A DNA stretch of 64,000 bases from Mycobacterium avium subsp. avium (GTDB taxonomy: Bacteria > Actinomycetota > Actinomycetes > Mycobacteriales > Mycobacteriaceae): contig NZ_CP046507.1 in NCBI RefSeq assembly GCF_009741445.1, positions 620,001-684,000 on the forward strand, in the 5' to 3' direction. The notes under the pieces were generated by a model. The model was not told where the DNA came from, did no database searches, and was given only the letters and a program-made list of their open reading frames with translations. The translations under genes were made by a program, and so were the position numbers. Shown in pieces: positions 9,241 through 19,392 of the stretch; the stretch's first letter is position 1; each line of letters opens with the position of its first letter.

Positions 9241-10560
9241 GTGACTCTGACCAGCCCGGCCGCCGCTTCGGCCGGCGACCTTCCCGCCCGGCCGGGGCTG
9301 CGCACCGTCGCTGCGGGCAGCATGATCGGCACCACCATCGAGTGGTACGACTTCTACCTGTACGCGACCGCGTCGGCGCTGGTGTTCAAACCGCTGTTCT
9401 TCCCCAACATCTCGCCGTCCGCCGGGACGCTGGCCTCGTTCGCCACCTACGCCGCCGGATTCGGGGCCCGCCCGCTCGGTGCGGTGCTGTCCGGCCACTT
9501 CGGTGACCGGCTGGGCCGCAAGACCGTGCTGGTGGCCGCGCTGCTGGTGATGGGTTTGGTCACCACCGCGATCGGGGCGCTGCCGACCTACGCCGAGGCC
9601 GGGCTGGCGGCGCCGGCCCTGCTGGCGTCGCTGCGGGTGGTGCAGGGGCTGGCCGTGGGCGCGGAATGGGGTGGGGCCGCGGTGCTGTCGGTGGAGCATG
9701 CGCCGCCGGGCCGCCGCGGCCTGTTCGGCAGCTTCACCCAGCTGGGCTCCCCGGCCGGCATGCTGCTGGCGACGTCGGTGTTCTTCGGTGTCCGCAAGGC
9801 CACCGGGCCCGCCGCCTTCCTCGGCTTCGGATGGCGAATCCCGTTCCTGCTCAGCATCTTTCTGGTGGCGGTCGGTCTGTTCGTGCGGCTGCGGCTCACC
9901 GACGCCGAAGTCTTCGACCGGCTCAGAAGCCGCGACGAGCTGGCCCGGCTGCCGATCGTGCAGGTGCTGCGCACCGACGCGCGCAACGTCGTCATCACCA
10001 CCGGCCTGCGCCTGTCGCAGATCGGGCTGTTCGTGCTGTTGACCACGTATTCGCTTAGCTACCTTCAGGATTCATTCGGAAAGGGCAGCGGTGTGGGGCT
10101 GGTCGCGGTGCTGATCTCGTCGGCGCTGGGGTTTCTCAGCACGCCGGGCTGGGCGCTGCTGTCGGACCGGGTCGGGCGGCGGCCGCCGTATCTGTTCGGC
10201 GCGCTGGCGTCGGTCGTGGCGCTGGTGTTGTTCTTCGTCGCCGCCGGCACCGGCTCGGCGGTGCTGGTGGTCGTGGCAATCGTGTTCGGCGTCAACGTCG
10301 TTCACGATGCGATGTACGGTCCGCAGGCCGCCTGGTTCGCCGAACTGTTCGACACCCGGGTGCGCTACAGCGGATCGAGCCTGGGATATCACATCGGCGC
10401 CGTGCTCTCCGGCGGGTTCGCGCCGTTGATCGCGGCGTCGTTGCTGGTCGCCGGGGGCGGCCGGCCGTGGTTGATCGTCGGCTATTTCGCGGTGCTGGCG
10501 GCGATCACCGTGGGCGCCGCCTGCGCGGCCCGGGAGACGCGCGGGGAGCCGATCGGATGA
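9241..10560 (+). CDS. MFS transporter, metabolite:H+ symporter (MHS) type
   Basis: The 439-residue membrane protein has about 12 hydrophobic segments. Its N-terminal signature (GTTIEWYDFYLYATASALVF) and the loop after TM2 (GHFGDRLGRK) are typical of MHS-family symporters for small organic acids or osmolytes. GTG 9241 is chosen because residues upstream are shadow coding of the divergent oxidase and the hydrophobic core begins about 35 residues later. The stop overlaps the next start as ATGA, so permease and flavin monooxygenase are likely co-translated. The permease may import the oxygenase substrate. Confidence 0.85.
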   Translation: MTLTSPAAASAGDLPARPGLRTVAAGSMIGTTIEWYDFYLYATASALVFKPLFFPNISPSAGTLASFATYAAGFGARPLGAVLSGHFGDRLGRKTVLVAALLVMGLVTTAIGALPTYAEAGLAAPALLASLRVVQGLAVGAEWGGAAVLSVEHAPPGRRGLFGSFTQLGSPAGMLLATSVFFGVRKATGPAAFLGFGWRIPFLLSIFLVAVGLFVRLRLTDAEVFDRLRSRDELARLPIVQVLRTDARNVVITTGLRLSQIGLFVLLTTYSLSYLQDSFGKGSGVGLVAVLISSALGFLSTPGWALLSDRVGRRPPYLFGALASVVALVLFFVAAGTGSAVLVVVAIVFGVNVVHDAMYGPQAAWFAELFDTRVRYSGSSLGYHIGAVLSGGFAPLIAASLLVAGGGRPWLIVGYFAVLAAITVGAACAARETRGEPIG

Positions 10561-11930
10561 GCGCGGCCCGCCGGATCTACCTCAACGCCTTCGACATGGC
10601 TTGCGTCGGGCATCAGTCGGCCGGGCTGTGGCGGCACCCCGACGACCAGGGCCACCGGTACCGCGAGCTGAGCTACTGGACGGAGCTGGCCCGCACGCTG
10701 GAGGCGGGCGGGTTCGACGCGCTGTTTTTGGCCGACGTGCTCGGCGTCTACGACATCTACGGCGCCTCCCGCGACGCCGCCGTCGTCGACGCCGCGCAGT
10801 TCCCGGTCAACGAACCGAGCGCCGCGGTCTCGGCGATGGCGGCGGTGACCGAGACGCTGGGATTCGGCATCACCCTGTCGCTGACCTACGAGCAGCCGTA
10901 TGCCCTGGCGCGCCGGCTCTCCACGCTGGACCACCTCACCGGCGGCCGGGTGGCGTGGAACATCGTCACATCCTATTTGGACAGTGCCGCACGCAATTTG
11001 GGCCTGGACGCCCAGATCCCGCACGACCAGCGCTACGAGATCGCCGACGAATATCTGGAGGTCTGCTACAAGCTGTGGGAGGGCTCGTGGGAGGCCGGCG
11101 CCGTGCTGCGCGACCGGCAGCGCGGCGTGTTCACCGACCCCGCCAAGGTGCACGACATCGAGCACAAGGGCCGCTACTTCTCGGTGCCCGGGCCGTTCCT
11201 GTGCGAGCCGTCGCCGCAACGCACCCCGGTGCTGTTCCAGGCCGGGGCCTCACCGCGCGGTATCCGCTTCGCCGCGGCTCACGCCGAGGCGGTCTTCGTC
11301 TCCGGGCCGACGGCGCAGGTGGTGCGCGAGCCCGTGCGGGCGCTGCGGACGGCCGCCGCGCAGCTGGGCCGGGACCCGCGGGCGGTCAAGGTGTTCACCA
11401 TGGTGACCCCGGTGGTCGCCGAGACGCACGACGCGGCCGTCGCCAAACTGGCCGAATACCGGCGCTTCGTCAGCCCCCGCGGGGCGCTGGCCCTGTTCGG
11501 CGGCTGGACCGGGGTGGATCTGGCCGAGCTGGACCCCGACGAACCGCTGACCTACGTCGAAACCGACGCCAACCGCTCGGCGCTGGCGTCGTTCACCACC
11601 GCGGGGCGGGCCTGGACGGTGGCCGAGCTGGCCGCCGAGATCGGCATCGGCGGGCGCGGCCCGGTGCTGGTGGGGTCACCGACCGAGGTCGCCGACGAAC
11701 TCGAGCGTTGGGTCGACGACGCCGACGTCGACGGGTTCAACGTGGCCTACGTGACCACCCCGGGCACCTTCGTCGATTTCGCGAAATTCGTTGTGCCCGA
11801 GCTACGCCGGCGCGGGCACGTGCCCGAGCAGGTGCCGGGTTCGACGCTGCGCGAACGCCTGGGGGCCGCGGGGCCGCTGCTCGGCGACGACCACCCCGGG
11901 GCGGCGTACCGGTTACGGCGCGACCGTTAA
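10557..11930 (+). CDS. Flavin-dependent monooxygenase, NtaA/SnaA/DszA family
   Basis: This luciferase-like, FMNH2-using monooxygenase is 457 residues long. Family features are the N-terminal YLNAFDMACVGHQSAGLWRHP, the EAGGFDALFLADVLGVYD strand, PSAAVSAMAAVTETLGFGIT, and GRVAWNIVTSYLDSAARNLG. Relatives open N-, S- or C-containing xenobiotics such as nitrilotriacetate or dibenzothiophene sulfone, and need a separate flavin reductase, which is not seen nearby. The substrate is unknown. The start overlaps the permease stop by 4 bases. The 3' end overlaps the convergent gene by 18 bases. Confidence 0.85.
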   Translation: MSAARRIYLNAFDMACVGHQSAGLWRHPDDQGHRYRELSYWTELARTLEAGGFDALFLADVLGVYDIYGASRDAAVVDAAQFPVNEPSAAVSAMAAVTETLGFGITLSLTYEQPYALARRLSTLDHLTGGRVAWNIVTSYLDSAARNLGLDAQIPHDQRYEIADEYLEVCYKLWEGSWEAGAVLRDRQRGVFTDPAKVHDIEHKGRYFSVPGPFLCEPSPQRTPVLFQAGASPRGIRFAAAHAEAVFVSGPTAQVVREPVRALRTAAAQLGRDPRAVKVFTMVTPVVAETHDAAVAKLAEYRRFVSPRGALALFGGWTGVDLAELDPDEPLTYVETDANRSALASFTTAGRAWTVAELAAEIGIGGRGPVLVGSPTEVADELERWVDDADVDGFNVAYVTTPGTFVDFAKFVVPELRRRGHVPEQVPGSTLRERLGAAGPLLGDDHPGAAYRLRRDR

Positions 11931-13027
11931 CCAGTCGGAGAATCCGGACGGGTCGTGGCGCCCCAGCGCGCCGTGCTCGTAGAGGCCCCAGCCCTCCACC
12001 GGGGCCTTGTCGCCGTCGCGGCAGATCGCCCGGCCCACGTGGTCGATCACCCCGAAGCCCGAGCGCGCGATGATCGCCGGGTCGGTCATGTCGTAGGTCA
12101 GCCGCTCGGTGAACTTCTCGCCCTTCCACATGCCGTGCAGCCAGTCCGAGTCGCCGCCGTAGCCGCCGCCGACGTGGATCGGCACCGGCAGCTTGGACTC
12201 CACGTCGAAGTGCACCGGCGTGCCGTCGGGGGCGCTGGCGTCGATGGTCGCGCCGGTTGGGATGCGGGTGCCGGAGCGGTAGTGGATCTTGACCCGCGGC
12301 CAGCCCAGTTGCTCTACCCGGCCGTCGCGCCAGATCCGGGTGCAGTCGTTGAGCGAGCGGAACCCGTCGGGCTGCTCCTGGATGATCAGCACGATCGCGA
12401 AGTCGTCGAACGCCATCGGGACGTACAGCCACCACATGCCCTCGAACGGCGGGTCGGCGGGCCGGCCGGCCGGCTCGGGCTCCCCGATCGGCCGGATGCC
12501 CCAGGACCGGTCGCGGCTGCCGATCCAGGTCGCGGGGTCGACCGCGATCTCCTGGCCGTCGATGACGATGCGCCCGCTCCAGCTGCCCAGCTGGGCGAAG
12601 CGCTGCGCGTCCAGCGTCACCCGGTTGCCCGAACGCAGGATGTGCGGCTGCTCCTGCACCACGTCGAACAGCCCCTCCCAGGTGAGATCGGCTGCCACGC
12701 CTTCGGTTTCGTCGAGCACCAGACGCAGCTTGCGCAGCGGCTCTTTCACCTCGATCCGGTAGCCGTTGACGTGCTGGTTGAGCCGGTCCTGGTCGATGGC
12801 GTCGCACAGGTGCACCGCGGTCTGGGTGTCCCCGCGCCGGACGAGGAAGAACGCGTCCTTGACCCCGAGGTTGGGGTAGTATCCGATGCCGCTGATGACG
12901 AAGATGTTCCCGGTTCGGTCATGGGCGTTGAAGTAGGAGCGGTCGTAGAAGTTGCGGTCCGAGGAGCCCGGCCACGCGATGGGCTGCGGGATCTGATGTA
13001 CCGGGTATTCGTCGAGCGGTCCGAGCA

Positions 13028-13028
<1 letters not shown>
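11913..13028 (-). CDS. Conserved protein, Rv3169-like
   Basis: This 371-residue protein has no recognised catalytic motif. It is rich in beta-strand-like segments and conserved-looking Trp/Gly stretches (EGMWWLYVPMAFDDFAIVLIIQEQPDGFRS), and resembles mycobacterial proteins with a possible lipocalin/AttH-like fold. The start ATG 13028 shares a TGATG overlap with the restored reading frame of the upstream phosphotransferase. A GTG one codon earlier is less likely. Length and position match Rv3169, which in M. tuberculosis sits beside Rv3168 under the TetR regulator Rv3167c. Confidence 0.75.
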
Positions 13029-14816
<1,788 letters not shown>

Positions 14817-14820
<4 letters not shown>

Positions 14821-15731
14821 CGGGCCGGCTGGCCGGCCGCGCCGCGATCGTCACCGGCGCCAGCCGTGGCCTGGGCCGGGCCATCGCGCTGGCCCTGGCG
14901 AGCGAGGGCGCCGCGGTGGCGGTCGCCGGGCGGACCGAGCAAGTCTGGGACGACCGGTTGCCGGGCACCATCGGGTCCACGGTCGCCGACATCGAGGCCG
15001 CCGGTGGGCGCGCGGTGCCGGTGCGGGCCGATCTGACCGACCGCGACGACGTCGCGCGGCTGGTGGATTCGGCTCGAGAGGCGTTGGGCCCCATCACGAT
15101 TCTGGTCAATAATGCGGCCTTCACCGCGCCCGGCAGGCCGCCGGCGCCCGGCGGCGAGGCGCGCGCCAAACCGGCGGCCGGCGGCGAGGCGCGCGCCAAA
15201 CCAGCGTCGGGCGGCGCCAAACCGGCGTCCGGCGGCGCCAAACCGGGCTGGCCGGGCTTCGTCAGCACGCCGCTGCACGCCTACCGGCGGCATTTCGACA
15301 TCGCCGTCTTCGCCGCCTACGAACTGATGCAGAGGGTGTGCCCGGACATGATCGGGGCGGGCGGCGGAGCGATCATCAACATCACCTCGGTCGCCTCCCG
15401 GCTGCCGGGTGACTGCCCGTACGCCGATCGCAGCGGCGGGGTGCTGCCCGGGTACGGCGGGTCCAAGGCCGCGCTCGAACACCTGACCCAGTGTGTGGCA
15501 TACGATCTCGCCGACCATCGCATCGCGGTCAATGCGCTGTCGCCGTCCAAACCGATCCTCACGCCGGGGCTTTCCTACTACGCCCGCGATTTCGACGACA
15601 CCGCGTCGGCGGACGAATTCGCCCGGGCCGCAGTGGAATTGGCGCTGGTAGATCCCGGCAGGGTCACCGGCCGCACCATCGGTCACCTGCAGGTGCTGGA
15701 CGGCAGCTTCCGTCCCTTCGGCTTGGACTAG
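14817..15731 (+). CDS. Short-chain dehydrogenase/reductase with repeat insertion
   Basis: The 304-residue classical SDR has the cofactor motif TGASRGLGRA near residue 13, NNAAF near 98, Ser of ITSVASRLPG, and YGGSK as the Tyr-x-x-x-Lys pair. After NNAAFTAPG it carries an unusual insert of about 35 residues made of GGEARAKPA and SGGAKPA units, encoded by tandem repeats. The start is GTG overlapping the TetR stop. The substrate is unknown. Linkage suggests it belongs to the TetR-controlled group. The insert lies in a surface loop before the catalytic Ser in most SDR folds, so the enzyme may still work. Confidence 0.85.
15151..15250 (+). repeat. In-frame tandem repeat inside the SDR gene
   Basis: Two 30-base units (15151-15180 and 15181-15210) differ at a few positions. 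Two shorter 21-base units (15211-15231 and 15232 onward) follow and look like the same unit lacking 9 bases. All unit lengths are multiples of three, so copy-number change would alter the loop length but not the frame. Each unit begins GCGGCG and contains CCAAACC. Confidence 0.85.
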
Positions 15732-15756
15732 GTTCTGGCAGCTTGGACTAGGTTCT
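15721..15756 (+). repeat. 16-bp direct repeat across the SDR stop codon
   Basis: GCTTGGACTAGGTTCT occurs at 15721-15736 and again at 15741-15756, with a 4-base spacer. The first copy contains the SDR stop codon (TAG 15729-15731). It is probably a small slippage duplication. Confidence 0.85.
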
Positions 15757-15770
15757 TCTGGCCCGCATCA

Positions 15771-15808
15771 CCGCGGTGGGGGAGGCGTTGCACCGTCCCC
15801 CACCGCGG
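15771..15808. terminator. Bidirectional GC-rich hairpin between convergent genes
   Basis: A perfect 13-bp stem, with arm CCGCGGTGGGGGA at 15771-15783 and its complement at 15796-15808, surrounds a 12-base loop. It lies between the 3' ends of the SDR (+) and the collagen-like gene (-), 10 bases from the latter's stop. There is no T-run, which is usual for mycobacterial terminators. The position fits termination from both sides. Confidence 0.7.
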
Positions 15809-15817
15809 CTCACGGGT

Positions 15818-16240
15818 TTAGCGACCCGGAGGCCCGGCAGGTCCAGGTGCGCCAGGTGCGCCCGGTCCGCCGGGCGGACCCACCGGCCCCGGAGCGCCGG
15901 GTGCGCCCGGCCCGCCGGGAGGTCCTACCGCCCCCGGCCCGCCGGGAGGTCCTACCGCCCCTGGCCCGCCGGGTGGCCCCACCGCGCCCGGAGCGCCCGG
16001 CGCTCCGGGAGGTCCGGGCGGCCCGGGAGGACCGGGCGGTCCAGGTGGCCCGGGTGGCGGCGGGTTGTTCGGCAGGAAGCTCACCGCGGGGCCGGTTGCG
16101 GTGCCCGGCATCGCGTGGGACACGGTTGCCGACGCGACCCCCGCGCCGAGTGCTCCGCTGACAGCCAGCGCAGCCACACCGGCGCCGAGCGCTGCCAGTG
16201 GGCGGCGCGCGATCACAAGGTGAATCTTTCGGTCGTCCAT
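15818..16240 (-). CDS. Secreted collagen-like Gly-X-Y repeat protein
   Basis: The 140-residue protein starts at ATG 16240 behind a GGGGGA ribosome site. Residues about 1-38 form a signal peptide: a basic start, the hydrophobic LAALGAGVAALAVSGALGAG, and a likely AxA-type cut at VASA/TVS. After a short linker (SFLPNNPPPP) the rest is almost uninterrupted Gly-X-Y triplets rich in Pro (GPPGPPG, GAPGAPG, GAVGPPG), as in collagen helices. At DNA level the repeats are near-identical 27-base units, prone to copy change. Function is unknown; surface structure or adhesion is an inference. Adjacent genes give no clue. Confidence 0.8.
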   Translation of the reverse strand: MDDRKIHLVIARRPLAALGAGVAALAVSGALGAGVASATVSHAMPGTATGPAVSFLPNNPPPPGPPGPPGPPGPPGPPGAPGAPGAVGPPGGPGAVGPPGGPGAVGPPGGPGAPGAPGPVGPPGGPGAPGAPGPAGPPGR

Positions 16241-16378
16241 ATGTGTTTCCCCCAATGTCGATTGGATGGACTCCCGTCGGCTACCCGGCGGATCGGCACC
16301 AAAACGACCACCGGAAAAACTCCGGCAATCCCTTCGCCCGGGGGCCGACACCGGCTTGACGGCCGATCGCCGCGTCCG

Positions 16379-17761
16379 TCAATCGTTTTCGGGCGGGTCG
16401 GGATCGCCGCGCAGCAGCTCGTCGGGATGGTGTGCCCGGTTGGTCTGAGGTGGCCCGTTGCCGTCGGTCCAGGCCAATCGCCCATCGTCGCCGACACTGG
16501 TGCGCCACTCGCCCCGGCTGACCGCGCCATGGTCGGGACCGCAGGCGAAAAACAGCTTGTCCGCGTCGGTCCGGCCGCCGTCCGCCCAGTCCGGCGCATG
16601 ATGCACTTCGCAGTGGTAACCGGGCTCAAGGCAATTGGGTCGGGTGCAGCCGCGGTCACGGGCATAACAGATGAGCCGCTGATCCGCGGTCGCGACGCGC
16701 TTCTGCCGCCCCAGATACAAGGGCCGGCCGGTGTGCTCGTCGAACACCGCCAGATAGTGAATTGCCTTGGTTGCCATGCGAATCAGGTCCGGCATCGGCA
16801 ATCGTGAACCGCCGCCCGTCAGCGCCGGCGCCGGCATCGGAATCGACGGGTCGGCCACCGCGCGCGCGGCCTGGTCGAGCTCGGCCAGCGTGGTGCTGGC
16901 GATCACGGTGACCGGATGGCCGCGATGCACGCCGAGACCGCCCGAGGCGATGGCGACTTCCAGGCCGAGCTTGAGCGCGTCATGGCAACGCTGCGACGGC
17001 GTGCGCTCATCGCGTGCCCGCGGATCGCCGCCGCCTTCGGGTTGGTGACGGCCGGGCCGCACCGCCGATGCGACGGCCTCGAAGTAGGCGCGGGTCTCGG
17101 GATCCAGCAGCCCGGACAGCCGCGACATCCCGTCGACGCCCTGCGGCCCCAGGTGCAGACCGCGGCGGCGGGCGCGATCGACGTCGCTGAACTCGCCGTC
17201 GGGATTGAGATAGTCGGCGATTCGCCGGCCCAGCTTGGTGATCACGGCGGCATCGAGTTTGGCCGCATGCCGTACCAGCGTGCGCTCAGCGTCCGACGCG
17301 GCGGAGCGGGGGACCGCACAGGGCAAGGCATCGACCGCGGCGCACACCGCCCGGATGTGGTCCTCGCCGACCGCGCCCGAGGCGACCGCCGCCGCCAATG
17401 CCGGCAGCTCGGGGTCCAGCGGCGGGCCGGTCAGCGAACGGCGCGGTCGGATGCGGGCCGCGAGCGCGAAGCGGCGCCGGAGTTCTCCCGGGCTGACGCG
17501 CAGCCGCGCCCACAGCATGGAGCGCGCCACCGGCAACGACCCTGCCTCGTCGGGAGGGTCGGCGATTTCGCCGAAGAAGCGGTACATCAGCCCCCGATTG
17601 GTGCGGTCCTGGGTTTCGAGTCGTTCGGCGACGTCGATCCGAAAGCCAGTGCCGACCAGATCCGACGACGTCCGCCGCAGCACGTCGTGGGCAGCGTCGA
17701 TCGCGTCGAGCGCGGCGCCGATGCGCTGCCGCGCCTGTTCCGATGACAGGAAAACGCCCAC
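16379..17761 (-). CDS. 13E12-family DUF222/HNH endonuclease-like protein
   Basis: The 460-residue protein has an N-terminal DUF222 helical region (ERLETQDRTNRGLMYRFF, LHLGPQGVDGMSRLSGLLDPE). Its C-terminal HNH domain contains CTRPNCLEPGYHCEVHHAPDWADGGRTDADKL and a later CGPDHG. This is the mycobacterial 13E12/REP family, a multicopy group of uncertain function, some copies of which serve as phage attachment sites in M. tuberculosis. I chose GTG 17761; the frame remains open far upstream but that part is shadow coding of the divergent gene. A LexA-type box lies 13 bases upstream of the start, predicting DNA-damage induction. Confidence 0.82.
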   Translation of the reverse strand: MGVFLSSEQARQRIGAALDAIDAAHDVLRRTSSDLVGTGFRIDVAERLETQDRTNRGLMYRFFGEIADPPDEAGSLPVARSMLWARLRVSPGELRRRFALAARIRPRRSLTGPPLDPELPALAAAVASGAVGEDHIRAVCAAVDALPCAVPRSAASDAERTLVRHAAKLDAAVITKLGRRIADYLNPDGEFSDVDRARRRGLHLGPQGVDGMSRLSGLLDPETRAYFEAVASAVRPGRHQPEGGGDPRARDERTPSQRCHDALKLGLEVAIASGGLGVHRGHPVTVIASTTLAELDQAARAVADPSIPMPAPALTGGGSRLPMPDLIRMATKAIHYLAVFDEHTGRPLYLGRQKRVATADQRLICYARDRGCTRPNCLEPGYHCEVHHAPDWADGGRTDADKLFFACGPDHGAVSRGEWRTSVGDDGRLAWTDGNGPPQTNRAHHPDELLRGDPDPPEND

Positions 17762-17773
17762 GCCACCACCGTA

Positions 17774-17789
17774 TAGAACAAATGTTCGA
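17774..17789. promoter_or_regulatory. LexA (SOS) box upstream of the 13E12 gene
   Basis: The sequence TAGAACAAATGTTCGA matches the mycobacterial LexA consensus TCGAAC-N4-GTTCGA at 11 of 12 fixed positions. It sits immediately upstream of the 13E12-family start at 17761. LexA boxes are known before several 13E12 genes in M. tuberculosis. It could also affect the divergent gene at 17884. Confidence 0.7.
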
Positions 17790-17883
17790 ACAGAACCGGT
17801 CCGCGGCCAATCTGTGGATGAACCGCCAACTGTGCATAAGCGGTGCGGGCGGTTCTGGCCCCGGGACCGCCTGACGTGCAAGT

Positions 17884-18894
17884 ATGAGCAAAGCCAGTGC
17901 CGCACCAGCGGCAGGCAACCGGTCGAGTGGTGTGCCGATGCCCGGGATGGACAAGCCGACGGGGCGGGTCGTCGCCCTGATCGTTCTGTTGCTCGTGGTC
18001 GCCGCCGCCCTGCGCGGGTACCTGCCCGCCCAACACGACGCGACGCGCAGCGAGGCGGGCGGCCGGGCGGCGCTGGGCCTGGTGGTGGCCATCCTCGCGG
18101 TGACGCTGGCGCTGATCGCGGTCGCGATCGTCGCGCGGTTGAAGGACCCGCGGGCGCCGGCCCCGCCCGCCGGCGCGCTGTCGGAGACGCTGGGCGCCGG
18201 CAGGGGCCGCCCGACCTGGCGGGTGTTGCTGATCGGGCTCGGCGTGATCGTGGCCTGGCTGCTGATCGTGATGCTGTTGGCCCGGCTGTTCGCGTCGCAC
18301 GGGCTCGCGCCCGCCCCGCCGCCCGGCACCGGTGCGTCGCCGCCACCGCACCCGGCGGCACCCCCGGCACCGCCGCCGCAGCACCCGCAGCGTCCGCGCG
18401 ACGGGTCGCAGGACACGCTGGGCATCCTGCTCGCCGGCACCGTCGCGATACTGTTGATGGTCGTCGCCTCAGCGGTGGCCGGCGCGCGGCGCCGGTGGCG
18501 GTCGCCGGCACCGGCTGTCCCCGACGAACCGGCCGAAAACCCGGCGCCGCAACCACATTCGGAGTCGCTGGCGCGTGCGGCCGAACGCGGGTTGGCCGAG
18601 ATGGCCGACCTGCGCCGCGACCCCCGCGAGGCCATCATCGCCTGCTACGCCGCGATGGAACGCGAACTGGCGCACGTTCCCGGTGCCGTGCCGCAGGACT
18701 TCGACACCCCCAGCGAGGTGCTGGCCCGCGCGGTGGAACACCATGCGCTGCACGCCGACAACGCCGTCCAGCTGGTGAACCTGTTCACCGAGGCGCGGTT
18801 CAGCCCGCACGTGATGAACGAGGGCCACCGCGACGTGGCGGTGCGGGTGTTGCGGCTGGTGCTCGACGAACTGGGGAGCCGGAGTGTCGCATGA
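17884..18894 (+). CDS. Membrane protein, DUF4129-like (Rv3166c counterpart)
   Basis: The 336-residue protein has hydrophobic segments near residues 28-45, 60-82, 110-135 and 178-198, a Pro-rich loop (PAPPPGTGASPPPHPAAPP), and a cytosolic C-terminal domain. That domain reads DLRRDPREAIIACYAAMERELA...DTPSEVLARAVE..., the DUF4129 pattern seen beside MoxR ATPases and DUF58 proteins. It is the first gene of a five-gene operon; its stop overlaps the next ATG. Such clusters are thought to handle maturation or quality control of envelope proteins, but no substrate is known. Confidence 0.8.
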   Translation: MSKASAAPAAGNRSSGVPMPGMDKPTGRVVALIVLLLVVAAALRGYLPAQHDATRSEAGGRAALGLVVAILAVTLALIAVAIVARLKDPRAPAPPAGALSETLGAGRGRPTWRVLLIGLGVIVAWLLIVMLLARLFASHGLAPAPPPGTGASPPPHPAAPPAPPPQHPQRPRDGSQDTLGILLAGTVAILLMVVASAVAGARRRWRSPAPAVPDEPAENPAPQPHSESLARAAERGLAEMADLRRDPREAIIACYAAMERELAHVPGAVPQDFDTPSEVLARAVEHHALHADNAVQLVNLFTEARFSPHVMNEGHRDVAVRVLRLVLDELGSRSVA

Positions 18895-19373
18895 AAAAGA
18901 CTGTGGCCCTGGGTCTTTGCTTGATCATCGGGATCGAGCTGCTGGCGCTGACCCAGCACGACCGCCGGCTGGTGCTGACGGCCTCCGGCGTCGGGCTGGC
19001 CCTGGTGCTGCTCAGCCTGCGGCGTGCGCTCGGCCGCGGCGCCGAACGCGAATCCGAGCACGACGCCGACGATCTCGGCGATTCACTGCGCCGCTGGCTT
19101 GCGGCCACCGAGACGACGATCCGGTGGTCGGAGTCCACCCGGGCCGACTGGGACCGGCACCTGCGCCCGATGCTCGCCCGCCGCTACGCGATCGCAACCG
19201 GCCAACGGCAAGCCAAGGACCCGGCGTCCTTCCAGGCGACCGGGCAGATGCTCTTCGGCGCCGAACTGTGGGAGTGGGTCAACCCCAACAACGTCACCCG
19301 CACCGGTGGGCGTCAACCCGGCCCGGGACGCGCGGCGCTGGAAGAGATTCTGCGAAAGCTGGAGCAGGTATGA
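18891..19373 (+). CDS. Membrane-anchored conserved protein (Rv3165c counterpart)
   Basis: The 160-residue protein starts at an ATG overlapping the previous stop. Two hydrophobic stretches (VALGLCLIIGIELLALT and LVLTASGVGLALVLLSL) anchor it. The remainder is soluble and conserved-looking (WDRHLRPMLARRYAIATGQRQ, MLFGAELWEWV). I recognise no enzymatic motif. Its constant position between DUF4129 and MoxR genes in mycobacteria suggests it is a structural partner in that membrane complex. Confidence 0.78.
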   Translation: MKKTVALGLCLIIGIELLALTQHDRRLVLTASGVGLALVLLSLRRALGRGAERESEHDADDLGDSLRRWLAATETTIRWSESTRADWDRHLRPMLARRYAIATGQRQAKDPASFQATGQMLFGAELWEWVNPNNVTRTGGRQPGPGRAALEEILRKLEQV

Positions 19374-19392
19374 CAGGGGGCGCGATCCGACC

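Noticed and set aside
15130..16080. CRISPR-like repeats
   Set aside because: Repeats are contiguous, in-frame and coding (SDR loop and Gly-X-Y triplets), without unique spacers or cas genes.
17774..17789. KstR (cholesterol) operator instead of LexA box
   Set aside because: KstR sites have AAC-N2-GTT spacing; here the halves are AAC-N4-GTT with outer GA/CGA bases, which fits LexA.
17762..18556. N-terminal extension of the 13E12 gene to about 725 residues
   Set aside because: The added residues are Arg/Ala/Pro-rich shadow coding of the divergent DUF4129 gene and would run through the LexA box; the family length fits GTG 17761.
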